Of a stretch of 8,616 nucleotides of DNA, positions 1 through 6,927 are shown piece after piece (position 1 is the first letter of the stretch; each line of letters starts with the position of its first letter). The notes under the pieces are model-generated. The model was not told the DNA's origin, made no database searches, and saw only the letters and a list, made by a program, of their open reading frames with translations. Source of the DNA: an uncultured Rhodanobacteraceae bacterium (GTDB lineage Bacteria; Pseudomonadota; Gammaproteobacteria; Xanthomonadales; Rhodanobacteraceae). The position numbers were made by a program, and so were the translations under genes. The stretch covers positions 1 to 8,616 of the forward strand of contig CALFNI010000025.1 of assembly GCA_937902695.1 (NCBI GenBank), given 5' to 3'.

Positions 1-139
1 CTGGACACAACAAACAGCGCGTATTGAATGCATTCTGCGCCAGCATGCGCCGCTCGAGTTTACACAGGGGACGCACCGGTCACGCAGATCCGGCTGGCCG
101 CGCGCGGCCGGGTTGATCGCCGCGCGCGATTGGCCGAGA

Positions 140-161
140 CTCGCGCGCTTTGAAGCGCGAG
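140..161 (+). other. Small hairpin just before the thioesterase-like gene
   Basis: CTCGCGC at 140-146 pairs with GCGCGAG at 155-161 around an 8-nt loop, ending 5 bp before the chosen GTG start. A second perfect palindrome, GGCCGCGCGCGGCC, lies at 96-109. Neither is followed by a T-run. They may be remnants of a terminator for an upstream gene, or chance in very GC-rich DNA. Confidence 0.25.
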
Positions 162-166
162 CCGAC

Positions 167-646
167 GTGGCCCACACCGATCCCGCGACGCTCGATGCGG
201 CCGCCGCCGCGCTCGAGCGCGACATCCTCGACAAGATCGTGCTCGCGCGCGCCATGGCGATCTCGGTCGTCGCATACGACGGCGAATCGCTGACGATGGC
301 CGCGCCGCTCGCGCCGAACGTGAACGACAAGGGCTGCGCGTTCGGCGGGAGCCTCGTCAGCCTGATGACGCTCGCCGGCTGGGGCCTCGTCAAGCTCGCG
401 CTCGATCGCCACGGCCGCGACTGCGACATCTACGTGCAGGACAGCGACGTGCGCTACCTCGCTCCCGTCTGGAACGATTTCGAAGCCGTCGCGCGGCTCG
501 TCGACCGCGAGAGTTTCGCCGCGATGATCGAGGCGCTGGCCGCGCGCGGCCGCGCACGCACGCGCGTCCGCTGCGTCGTGCCGCTGCCGGACGGCACGGC
601 TGCGGCGACGCTGGAGGCGCGGTTCGTCGCCATCGAACGGCGCTGA
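167..646 (+). CDS. YiiD C-terminal-type hotdog thioesterase-like protein
   Basis: A 159-residue protein that I recognise as the putative thioesterase domain found at the C terminus of YiiD (hotdog fold). The family is predicted to act on acyl thioesters, but the substrate is unknown. The characteristic region is the stretch around residues 45-75, with APLAPNVNDKGCAFGGSLVS followed by an LAGWGLV helix. A later LAP segment and a C-terminal LEARFVA strand also fit. It is cytosolic: there is no signal peptide or membrane segment. The start is uncertain. I chose GTG at 167 because it leaves a short lead-in before the domain, as in stand-alone relatives. The frame stays open upstream to the window edge, with a TTG at 113, but the codons there (AGA, TTT, GAA) are less biased than in the body of the gene. 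No strong ribosome binding site precedes either start. Family assignment is fairly secure; the function is inferred. Confidence 0.8.
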   Translation: MAHTDPATLDAAAAALERDILDKIVLARAMAISVVAYDGESLTMAAPLAPNVNDKGCAFGGSLVSLMTLAGWGLVKLALDRHGRDCDIYVQDSDVRYLAPVWNDFEAVARLVDRESFAAMIEALAARGRARTRVRCVVPLPDGTAAATLEARFVAIERR

Positions 647-663
647 ACCGTGGCGCAGTGCCA

Positions 664-692
664 TTTCCGAATCGCGCGCGCCAAGGCACAAT
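664..692 (+). promoter_or_regulatory. Possible sigma-70-like promoter for the lipoprotein/SulP pair
   Basis: TTTCCG at 664-669 and CACAAT at 687-692 are separated by 17 bp. This stands out as a less GC-rich patch in a 68-bp gap upstream of the ATG at 715. Matches to consensus are only moderate (3/6 and 4/6), so this is a weak prediction. Confidence 0.3.
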
Positions 693-714
693 TGGGCCAA
701 CGGAGGGGAATCCC

Positions 715-1146
715 ATGCACCGTCGCGCCGCCCTGATCGCCGTGCTCTCGACCGGCTTCGCCGCCGCCTGCGCCGACATGTCGATGCAGCACATCCAGTC
801 GAAGGAAACGATCCTCGAGGAGACGCTCAAGAACTACGCCGCGACGATCCGCTGGGGCGACATGCTGCAGGCGCAGGCGTTCGTCGATCCCGCCTACCGG
901 CAGGCGCATCCGCTGAGCGATCTCGACATGCAGCGCTACCGCCAGGTGCAGGTCACCGCATACAACGACCAGCCCGCCGCGCCGCTGAACGAGAACGAGG
1001 TCGCGCAGACGGTCGAGATCGGGCTCGTCAACGTCAATACGCAGGGCGCGCGCAGCATCGTCGATCATCAGGTCTGGAAATACGACGAGAAGCAGAAGCA
1101 CTGGTGGCTCATGACGGGCCTGCCGGACATCACGCGGCACAACTGA
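715..1146 (+). CDS. Small conserved probable lipoprotein, function unknown
   Basis: A 143-residue exported protein with no function I can name. The start is set by a strong ribosome binding site, GGAGGGG at 702-708, before ATG 715. The N terminus has two arginines, a hydrophobic stretch (residues 5-18) and a cysteine at 19 in the context FAAAC. This resembles a lipobox, but with Ala rather than Leu at position -3, so lipidation is likely but not certain. If processed, the mature protein begins Cys-Ala-Asp, without Asp at +2, which favours the outer membrane. The mature part is about 120 residues, mixed alpha/beta, with an aromatic-rich region (TIRWGDM at 44-50, HQVWKYDEKQKHWWLMTG at 118-135). 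It resembles small proteins of unknown function that fold like SnoaL/NTF2 domains, but that comparison is only an impression. Only 22 bp separate its stop from the SulP gene, so the two are probably co-transcribed. Confidence 0.85.
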   Translation: MHRRAALIAVLSTGFAAACADMSMQHIQSKETILEETLKNYAATIRWGDMLQAQAFVDPAYRQAHPLSDLDMQRYRQVQVTAYNDQPAAPLNENEVAQTVEIGLVNVNTQGARSIVDHQVWKYDEKQKHWWLMTGLPDITRHN

Positions 1147-1168
1147 AGTCCGTATTCAGCCGCCCGCC

Positions 1169-2866
1169 GTGAAGAATGCCCAATCGAACGCGCCGGCGTG
1201 GTGGCCGCTGTACGAGCCCAAGCTCTTCACGCTGCTCAAGCGCGGCTATGCCCTCGCGGACCTGCGCCGCGACGTCGTCGCGGGACTCATCGTCTCGATC
1301 GTCGCGCTCCCGCTCTCGATGGCGCTCGCGATCGCCTCGGGCACGACACCTGAAAAGGGCCTGCACACGGCGATCGTCGCGGGTTTCCTGATTTCGCTGC
1401 TCGGCGGATCACGCGTGCAGGTCGGCGGGCCGACCGCGGCGTTCGTGCCGGTCGTGTTCAACGTCATCGACAAGTTCGGCTTCAGTGGGCTGATCCTCTG
1501 CACGCTGCTCGCCGGTCTGATGCTGATCGCGGCCGGCGTGCTGCGCGTCGGCACGCTGATGAAATACATCCCCAAGCCGGTCATCACGGGCTTCACGGCC
1601 GGCATCGCGGTCAGCATTTTCTCGAGCCAGGTCAAGGATCTGCTCGGCCTTTCGATGGACAAGGTGCCGGCCGATTTCTTCGCACGCTGGTCGGCATATG
1701 CCGGGCATCTCTCGAGCTTCGCGCCGGCCGCCGTCGCGCTCTCGGCCGTTTCGCTCGCGATCATCGTCCTCGTGCGCCGGCTGCGTCCGACCTGGCCCGG
1801 CTTCCTGATAGCCGTGATCGCCGGCGCAGTCGCGGTCGCATTCCTGCACTGGCCGGTCGAGACGATCGGCACGCGCTTCGGCGGCATCCCGGCGAGCCTG
1901 CCGGCGTTCGCGTTTCCGCACATTCCCCTCGAGCGCACCGTCGAGCTCTTCCCGAGCGCGTTCACGATCGCGTTCCTGGCCGGCGTCGAGTCGCTGCTGT
2001 CCGCGGTCGTCGCGGACGGCATGATCGGCGGACATCATCGGTCGAATTGCGAGCTCGTCGCGCAGGGCGTCGCGAACGTCGGCGCCGCGCTCTTCGGCGC
2101 GCTGCCCGCGACGGGTGCGCTGGCGCGCACGGCGACGAATGTGCGCGCAGGCGCGCGCACGCCGGTCGCGGGCATCGCGCACGCGCTCTTCCTGCTGCTG
2201 TTCATGCTCGTGCTGGCGCCGTTGATGAGCTACGTGCCGCTGCCGGCGCTTGCGGCGCTGCTCGTCGTCGTCGCGTGGAACATGGCCGAGATCGAGAGCT
2301 TCCGGCACCTCATGAGCGGACCGGTCGGCGATCGCGTCGTGCTGCTGCTGACGTTCGCGCTGACGGTCGTGTTCGATCTCACGGTGGCGATCGAGGTCGG
2401 CATCGTGCTCGCCGCGTTCCTCTTCATGCATCGCATGAGCGAAGTCGTCGCGATGGAGTCGAACGTGTCGATGGTCGAAGAGGACCGGCCGGACTCCGAG
2501 CGCGCCATCGAGCCCGACCAGCGCGCGCAGCTCCCGCCCGGCGTCGAGGCGTTCCAGATCTCGGGGCCGCTCTTCTTCGCGGTCGCGAACCGGCTCGACG
2601 ACGTGCTCGATCTCTACCCGAAGCCGCCGCGCGTGTTCATCCTGCGCATGCGGTTCGTGCCGCTGATCGATGCGTCGGGCGTCGCGGCGCTGTCGCAGAT
2701 GATCGCGCGCTGCAAGCGCCAGGGCACGAAGGTGATTCTCTCGGGCCTGCGCGAGCAGCCGCGCAGGATACTCGCGCAGATGGGCGTCGCCGAGGATGGC
2801 GGGACGCTTCAATTCGCGCGCGACTTCGCCGAGTCGGTGCTGCTGGCCGCTCGCGATACGGCCTAG
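1169..2866 (+). CDS. SulP-family anion transporter with C-terminal STAS domain
   Basis: A 565-residue inner-membrane transporter of the SLC26/SulP family. Members move sulfate, bicarbonate, C4-dicarboxylates or other anions; the substrate cannot be told from sequence. The N-terminal membrane core covers roughly residues 35-430 and holds family hallmarks: LPLSMALAIASG (47-58), GGSRVQVGGPTAAF (79-92), GHHRSNCELVAQG (288-300) and PATGALARTATNVRAGARTP (313-332). A linker rich in charged residues (430-455) leads to a STAS domain at about 458-562, with VPLIDASGVAAL carrying the Asp-Ala-Ser-Gly motif at 501-504. The Ser is the position phosphorylated in anti-sigma antagonists. Length is typical of bacterial SulP proteins. 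The start is GTG; no good ribosome binding site is seen, so translation may be coupled to the lipoprotein gene that ends 22 bp upstream. There is no carbonic anhydrase gene nearby to suggest bicarbonate. Confidence 0.93.
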   Translation: MKNAQSNAPAWWPLYEPKLFTLLKRGYALADLRRDVVAGLIVSIVALPLSMALAIASGTTPEKGLHTAIVAGFLISLLGGSRVQVGGPTAAFVPVVFNVIDKFGFSGLILCTLLAGLMLIAAGVLRVGTLMKYIPKPVITGFTAGIAVSIFSSQVKDLLGLSMDKVPADFFARWSAYAGHLSSFAPAAVALSAVSLAIIVLVRRLRPTWPGFLIAVIAGAVAVAFLHWPVETIGTRFGGIPASLPAFAFPHIPLERTVELFPSAFTIAFLAGVESLLSAVVADGMIGGHHRSNCELVAQGVANVGAALFGALPATGALARTATNVRAGARTPVAGIAHALFLLLFMLVLAPLMSYVPLPALAALLVVVAWNMAEIESFRHLMSGPVGDRVVLLLTFALTVVFDLTVAIEVGIVLAAFLFMHRMSEVVAMESNVSMVEEDRPDSERAIEPDQRAQLPPGVEAFQISGPLFFAVANRLDDVLDLYPKPPRVFILRMRFVPLIDASGVAALSQMIARCKRQGTKVILSGLREQPRRILAQMGVAEDGGTLQFARDFAESVLLAARDTA

Positions 2867-2896
2867 CGGCGCGCCAGCCGGAGCGGGCGTCGCGCT

Positions 2897-2925
2897 TTGC
2901 CGATTGCGCCGCACTCCGCGATAAT
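2897..2925 (+). promoter_or_regulatory. Predicted sigma-70 promoter for the rhodanese gene
   Basis: TTGCCG at 2897-2902 and GATAAT at 2920-2925 are separated by exactly 17 bp (4/6 and 5/6 matches). They lie 28 bp upstream of the ATG at 2954. This is the best housekeeping-type promoter in the window. It implies that transcription restarts between the SulP gene and the rhodanese gene. Confidence 0.6.
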
Positions 2926-2953
2926 CCGCGCCCCGCTGCGAGCCGCTCTCCCG

Positions 2954-3397
2954 ATGGCCGACTTCATGCACCGCCTGCCCGAGTTCCTCGGCAATCATCT
3001 CTATCTGACGCTCGGCTTCATCGCCGTGCTGACGGCGCTGCTCGTCACCGAGATGCAGCGCTTCACGCGCGGCTACAAGGCGCTGACGCCGGCCGGGCTG
3101 ACCCAGCTCGTCAATCGCGAGAACGCGCTCCTGATCGACGTGTCGAGCCTGCCGGACTTCGAGAAAGGCCACGTGCCGGGCGCCAGGCACGTGGCGATGA
3201 GCCAGTTCGATCCGGAGAACAAGGATCTCGCCAAGGCGAAGGATTTGCCGGTCGCGATCTGCGATCGCAACGGACAGGCCTCCGGCACGGCCGCGCAGCG
3301 GCTCGTGAAGGCGGGCTTCAGCCGCGTCTACTGGCTGGAAGGCGGCATCGCGGCATGGACCGAGGCACAGCTGCCGCTGGCCAAGGGCCGCAGCTGA
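2954..3397 (+). CDS. Membrane-anchored single-domain rhodanese-like protein (YibN type), possibly inactive
   Basis: A 147-residue protein with one membrane helix (about 14-32, LYLTLGFIAVLTALLV) followed by a cytosolic rhodanese domain (about 43-140). Rhodaneses transfer sulfane sulfur through a cysteine persulfide. Domain landmarks are LIDVSSLPDFEKGHVPGARHV (60-80), a typical substrate-side strand, and VYWLEGGIAAW (125-135) at the end. This layout and the position upstream of secB and gpsA match YibN of E. coli. The active-site loop is unusual. It reads AICDRNGQAS (101-110), whereas the family normally has Cys-x-x-Gly-x-Arg-Ser. Aligned on the Gly, the catalytic position is Asp104, with Cys103 one residue early, and the loop arginine is Ala. 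Activity is therefore doubtful. The ATG at 2954 is chosen because it follows the predicted promoter; an alternative ATG at 2966 would still keep the helix. Confidence 0.9.
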   Translation: MADFMHRLPEFLGNHLYLTLGFIAVLTALLVTEMQRFTRGYKALTPAGLTQLVNRENALLIDVSSLPDFEKGHVPGARHVAMSQFDPENKDLAKAKDLPVAICDRNGQASGTAAQRLVKAGFSRVYWLEGGIAAWTEAQLPLAKGRS

Positions 3398-3398
3398 C

Positions 3399-3430
3399 CC
3401 TACGCCGTTTCCGGGCGCGCCCGAAGTAGG
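3399..3430 (+). terminator. Weak stem-loop after the rhodanese gene
   Basis: CCTAC at 3399-3403 can pair with GTAGG at 3426-3430, enclosing the 12-bp palindrome CGGGCGCGCCCG at 3412-3423. It directly follows the TGA at 3395-3397. There is no T-tract and the stems are interrupted, so a role in termination is only possible. Confidence 0.25.
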
Positions 3431-3487
3431 CGCCGCCGCGGTTTTCCGGTGCTAGGCTGGCGCTCCCTGAGGAGAGGGAGTTCCACC

Positions 3488-5245
3488 ATGTCTGCCATCC
3501 GCATTCGCCTCGCGCCGGCGTTGTTGGCCGCGCTCGTGTTCTGCCCGCCTGCGTTCGCCGTGTTGCCGCCGATCGGATCGGGCGACGTCGCCGTTGCCGA
3601 TCCCGACATTCCGCCCCCGCCGACCGAGCCCTGTGTCGTCACGCTGTACGATCAATTCACCTTCATCGGCTTCGACGCGCAGACGTTCGATTTCGCGCCG
3701 CCCGAGGACTGTCCGGGCCCGTGGCAGAAGGTCGTGCTGAGCGCGGACTTCGACGTCACCGCCGGCCGTCAGTTCGACCGCACGGCCGAGATCTGGCTCG
3801 GCGGCGCGAACCTTTACTTCGGCACGACGCAGGAGCCGCGCGCGGCGGTCGCGCCGACCTGGCACATCGAGCGCGACGTCACCGATCTTTCGCCGCTGTT
3901 CGCCTCCATGCAGGCCGGACGCGTCGATCTCGGCAACCTCGTCGACGATACCTACACCGGCATCATCCACGGCAGCGCGAGCCTCATTTTCTATCCGTAC
4001 GATGCGACGGTTAGCGATCGTCCGCCGCGGCCCGACGTCGTCTTGCCGATGGCGGCCGACGCAAGCGGCGGCACCGTAACGCTGGCGAGCAACGACGATC
4101 ATCTCGTCATCGACTTCACGCCGCCGACCAACATCCGCAGGGCGTTCCTCGACGTCATCGCCGAAGCGCAGAACACCGATGAGTTCTGGTATCTCTGCGT
4201 GCCGGACGACGTCGCCGACGAATTGCAGTCGTGCCCCGGCACCGGTTTTCGCGAAGCGCAGGTAACGATCGACGGGCTCTATGTCGGCATCGCGCCGATC
4301 TATCCGTGGATCTACACGGGCGGCATCGATCCCGGCCTCTGGCGCCCGACGCCGGGCATCCAGACGCTCTCGTTCGAGCCCTATCGCGTCGATCTCACGC
4401 CGTATGCCGCATGGCTGAGCTCGGGGCAGCCGCATCGCGTGGCCGTGCGCGTGTTCAACGCGCAGGCGTACTTCTCGGCGACGGCGAACCTGCTGCTCTA
4501 TCTCGATCATGGCGCCGACACGGTCGACGGCGAGGTCATCACGAACACGCTGGCCGGCGCCGATCCGTCCGTCAGCAAGGATGTTTCCACCGACGCCGAC
4601 GGCAACATCAGCGGCACGGTGACGGTCGGCTCGACGCGCGACTTCGAGATCTCGGGTTACGTGCAGACGTCCGACGGGAAGGTCACGACCGACATCGTGC
4701 AGCACATCGCGTTCTCGAATGCGCAGACGTTCGCGATCACGGCCGCCGACTACAACCAGCATCTCGACATGTCGACCGAGGTCACGTCGACGACGACGGT
4801 CGACAACGGCGTCTACAAGCGCGTCGTTACCGAGTCGCGCGACTGGCCGCTGACGATCGACTACGCATTCGACACCACGAGCGACGGCTACGCGCAGACG
4901 ACGTCCGTCGACCAGGGCCTGCAACGCGTCGTCGATTTCGGCCTGGACGGCTTCGGCACGCACGAAGCGAGCGTGCAGCAGCGCATGGTCGCGGCCGACA
5001 CGCTGCTGTTCGACGCATCGGGCAACGCGACCGGCCGCACCGACCAGAGCAGCACGCAGGCCTACACGTACCTCGATCCGTACGGCGCGTGCTACGACCG
5101 CACGATCACGACCGACGCCGGCGTGCTCGCCACCGTCACGGACGGCACGGCGTGTCCCGACGGCGTGAACACGCTGCCCTCGTTCGATTCGTTCCACAAC
5201 GCAGGCAGCCTCACGTTCGGCGCGACGCTGCAGATCCTGCCCTGA
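3488..5245 (+). CDS. Secreted peptide-N-glycosidase A-like protein (PNGase A family)
   Basis: A 585-residue exported protein whose first two-thirds I recognise as the peptide-N4-(N-acetyl-beta-glucosaminyl)asparagine amidase A family. Enzymes of this family release whole N-glycans from glycoproteins and glycopeptides. Residues 1-24 form a signal peptide ending in Ala-Phe-Ala. Family landmarks in order are [11 protein letters not shown] (96-106), DVTDLSPL (130-137), [14 protein letters not shown] (146-159), DEFWY (231-235), [10 protein letters not shown] (254-263), [16 protein letters not shown] (272-287), YRVDLTPY (299-306) and LLYLDHG (336-342). The remaining part (about 345-585) is Thr/Ser/Asp-rich beta-type sequence with DGNxSGT and TTTVDNG patterns and a Cys pair (535, 556). 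Cysteines at 49/75 and 237/249 could form disulfides. The strong binding site GGAGAGGGAG at 3471-3480 fixes ATG 3488, so an upstream in-frame extension is not used. It lies between the rhodanese gene and secB. Family membership is confident; the actual glycan substrate is unknown. Confidence 0.87.
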   Translation: MSAIRIRLAPALLAALVFCPPAFAVLPPIGSGDVAVADPDIPPPPTEPCVVTLYDQFTFIGFDAQTFDFAPPEDCPGPWQKVVLSADFDVTAGRQFDRTAEIWLGGANLYFGTTQEPRAAVAPTWHIERDVTDLSPLFASMQAGRVDLGNLVDDTYTGIIHGSASLIFYPYDATVSDRPPRPDVVLPMAADASGGTVTLASNDDHLVIDFTPPTNIRRAFLDVIAEAQNTDEFWYLCVPDDVADELQSCPGTGFREAQVTIDGLYVGIAPIYPWIYTGGIDPGLWRPTPGIQTLSFEPYRVDLTPYAAWLSSGQPHRVAVRVFNAQAYFSATANLLLYLDHGADTVDGEVITNTLAGADPSVSKDVSTDADGNISGTVTVGSTRDFEISGYVQTSDGKVTTDIVQHIAFSNAQTFAITAADYNQHLDMSTEVTSTTTVDNGVYKRVVTESRDWPLTIDYAFDTTSDGYAQTTSVDQGLQRVVDFGLDGFGTHEASVQQRMVAADTLLFDASGNATGRTDQSSTQAYTYLDPYGACYDRTITTDAGVLATVTDGTACPDGVNTLPSFDSFHNAGSLTFGATLQILP

Positions 5246-5251
5246 ACCAAG

Positions 5252-5286
5252 CCGCGGGCGGCGCCACGCTCGGCGCCGCTCCGCGG
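5252..5286 (+). terminator. Strong GC-rich hairpin after the PNGase-like gene
   Basis: CCGCGG (5252-5257) followed by GCGGCGCC (5258-5265) pairs with GGCGCCGC (5272-5279) and CCGCGG (5281-5286). This gives a 14-bp stem with one bulged T at 5280 and a 6-nt loop, beginning 6 bp after the stop codon. There is no T-run, so it is not a classic intrinsic terminator. It may still terminate or stabilise the upstream mRNA and separate it from secB. Confidence 0.5.
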
Positions 5287-5307
5287 GGTGCGCCCGCCGC
5301 CGGGGCG

Positions 5308-5316
5308 TGGAATAAT
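5308..5316 (+). promoter_or_regulatory. Extended -10 promoter element before secB
   Basis: TGGAATAAT gives a TGn motif directly attached to the -10-like hexamer AATAAT (5311-5316), 33 bp before the secB ATG. No convincing -35 hexamer lies 17 bp upstream, which is compatible with an extended -10 promoter. Its position just after the strong hairpin suggests secB-gpsA has its own promoter. Confidence 0.45.
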
Positions 5317-5349
5317 CCGCACCCTTTTCCTTCAAGAACGAGCAACACC

Positions 5350-5847
5350 ATGGCAGAGACCACGAACGGCGCCGCCAACGGGCAGGCGCAGCAGGGCCAG
5401 GCGCAACTCAGCCTGCAGAAGATCTATACCAAGGATGTCTCGTTCGAGGCGCCCGGCGCGCCGCAGATCTTTCAGGGCACGGCGAGCCAGCCGAATGTCG
5501 AGCTGAACCTCTCGCAGCGCGTGACGCAGCTCGGCGAAGCCGCGTTCGAAGTCGTGCTGAGCGTGACCGCGACCTGCAAGATCGATGACAAGACGGCCTA
5601 CCTCGCCGAAGTGCATCAGGCCGGCATCTTCGGCCTTTCGGGCTTCGACGGGCCGGGCCGCGATGCGGTGCTGGCGACGTACTGTCCGAACGTCCTCTTC
5701 CCGTATGCGCGCCAGGTCGTTTCCGACCTCGTCCAGAACGGCGGCTTCCCGCCGTTCTTCCTGCAGCCGATCAACTTCGATGCGCTCTACGCCGATCAGC
5801 AGCGTCGTCGCATGGAAGCCGATCAGGGCGCTGGCGCCAACGCCTGA
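5350..5847 (+). CDS. secB: Protein-export chaperone SecB
   Basis: A 165-residue cytosolic chaperone that works as a tetramer. It holds unfolded precursor proteins and delivers them to SecA at the Sec translocon. The diagnostic segments are [17 protein letters not shown] (25-41), the LSVTATC strand (70-76), [13 protein letters not shown] (86-98) and the highly conserved C-terminal block [17 protein letters not shown] (112-128) with [18 protein letters not shown] (131-148). It is about 10 residues longer than E. coli SecB, mainly through a Gln/Gly/Ala-rich N-terminal tail (5-20) and a short C-terminal tail. The frame is open far upstream into the preceding gene, but the first ATG preceded by a promoter-like region is at 5350, and the conserved domain starts about 20 residues later. 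gpsA follows after 33 bp, as in many gammaproteobacteria, so the two are likely co-transcribed. Confidence 0.97.
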   Translation: MAETTNGAANGQAQQGQAQLSLQKIYTKDVSFEAPGAPQIFQGTASQPNVELNLSQRVTQLGEAAFEVVLSVTATCKIDDKTAYLAEVHQAGIFGLSGFDGPGRDAVLATYCPNVLFPYARQVVSDLVQNGGFPPFFLQPINFDALYADQQRRRMEADQGAGANA

Positions 5848-5880
5848 CCTGATCCGGTCCGACGCGATCGCATCGCCGCG

Positions 5881-6927
5881 ATGACGAACACCACGCCGGT
5901 CGCAATCCTTGGCGCCGGCTCCTGGGGCACGGCGCTCGCGGCGCTGCTCGCGCGGAACGGCGTCCCCGCGACGTTGTGGGGACGCACGGCGCAGGCGGTC
6001 GTCGACATCGCGACCGCGCGCCGCAACACGCGCTATCTGCCCGACCTCGCGCTCCCCGATTCGCTGCAGCTTGCGGGCGCGCTCGAACCGACCGTGCGCG
6101 ACGCCGGCACCGTGCTGATCGCGGTGCCGAGCCATGCGTTCGCGACGCTGCTCGACGACATCGCGCCGTGGATCGCGCCGCACGCGGGCGTCGCGTGGGC
6201 GACGAAAGGCTTCGATCCCGCATCGGGCCGCTTCCTGCACGAGCTCGTCGACGAACGCCTGCCGAAACATCCGGCCGCGGTCGTGACCGGACCCTCGTTC
6301 GCGCGCGAAGTCGCGATCGGCCTTCCCACGGCGGTCACCGTGCATTCGAGCGATGCCGCCTTCGCGAAGGACGTCGCGCGGATGCTGCACTCGCCGCTCT
6401 TTCGCGCATATACCGGCAGCGACGTGATCGGCGCCGAGCTGGGCGGGGCGATGAAGAACGTCCTTGCCGTGGCGACCGGCGTCGCCGACGGCATGCGCAT
6501 GGGCCTCAACGCGCGCGCCGGGCTCATCACGCGCGGCATCGCCGAGATGATGCGCCTCGGCGCCGCGCTCGGCGCGCGCATCGAAACGCTGATGGGCCTT
6601 GCCGGGCTCGGCGATCTCGTGCTGACCTGCACCGGCGATCTTTCGCGCAACCGGCGGCTCGGCCTCGCGCTCGGACGCGGCGTGCCGCTCGCGCGCGCCG
6701 TCGCCGAGATCGGTCAGGTCGTCGAGAGCGTGCAGACGGTCGATACGCTGATGCAGCTTGCGGCGAAGACGAACGTAGAGCTTCCGATCACGTCGCTCGT
6801 GCAGCGCGTATTGCGCGAGGAGCTCTCGCCGGCCGAGGCGATGAAGGCGCTGCTGTCGCGCGAGCAGAAACCGGAATATCCGACGTCGGCCCATGCCGAC
6901 GTCGTCCCCGCGAAAGCGGGGACCTAG
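5881..6927 (+). CDS. gpsA: NAD(P)-dependent glycerol-3-phosphate dehydrogenase
   Basis: A 348-residue cytosolic enzyme that reduces dihydroxyacetone phosphate to sn-glycerol 3-phosphate, the backbone precursor for phospholipids. The nucleotide-binding Rossmann motif is [12 protein letters not shown] (9-20). Other family signatures are VPSHA (82-86), ATKG (107-110), GPSFAREVA (137-145), [12 protein letters not shown] (185-196, with catalytic Lys192), [10 protein letters not shown] (210-219) and [20 protein letters not shown] (240-259). The first ATG after secB gives the usual N terminus. The C terminus is odd. The family normally ends near residue 330-340, but here the last eight residues (VVPAKAGT) and part of the preceding codon are encoded by a REP-like repeat, with the TAG stop immediately after the first arm. 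The tail is probably harmless. No clear ribosome binding site is visible, so translation may depend on secB. Confidence 0.97.
   Translation: MTNTTPVAILGAGSWGTALAALLARNGVPATLWGRTAQAVVDIATARRNTRYLPDLALPDSLQLAGALEPTVRDAGTVLIAVPSHAFATLLDDIAPWIAPHAGVAWATKGFDPASGRFLHELVDERLPKHPAAVVTGPSFAREVAIGLPTAVTVHSSDAAFAKDVARMLHSPLFRAYTGSDVIGAELGGAMKNVLAVATGVADGMRMGLNARAGLITRGIAEMMRLGAALGARIETLMGLAGLGDLVLTCTGDLSRNRRLGLALGRGVPLARAVAEIGQVVESVQTVDTLMQLAAKTNVELPITSLVQRVLREELSPAEAMKALLSREQKPEYPTSAHADVVPAKAGT

Noticed and set aside
1409..3190. 593-residue open frame on the minus strand
   Set aside because: It is antisense to the SulP and rhodanese genes. Its translation is Arg/His/Asp/Glu-rich with no fold pattern, as expected for a shadow of GC-biased coding DNA.
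2047..3429. 460-residue open frame on the plus strand
   Set aside because: It overlaps SulP and the rhodanese gene in another frame, and its translation is dominated by Arg, Ala and Gly without conserved motifs.
3449..3487. Upstream in-frame start for the PNGase-like gene
   Set aside because: It would put 13 residues before the signal peptide. The GGAGAGGGAG binding site is correctly placed only for ATG 3488.
3452..5335. 627-residue open frame on the minus strand
   Set aside because: It is antisense to the PNGase-like gene, which has a signal peptide, a strong binding site and family motifs. The minus translation is Arg/Val/Asp-rich low-complexity sequence.
4231..5349. Possible long N-terminal extension of SecB
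   Set aside because: The frame happens to be open through the PNGase-like gene, but SecB homology begins after 5350, where a promoter-like element and an ATG are found.
5332..6894. 520-residue open frame on the minus strand
   Set aside because: It is antisense to secB and gpsA, which are certain, and its composition is that of a shadow frame.
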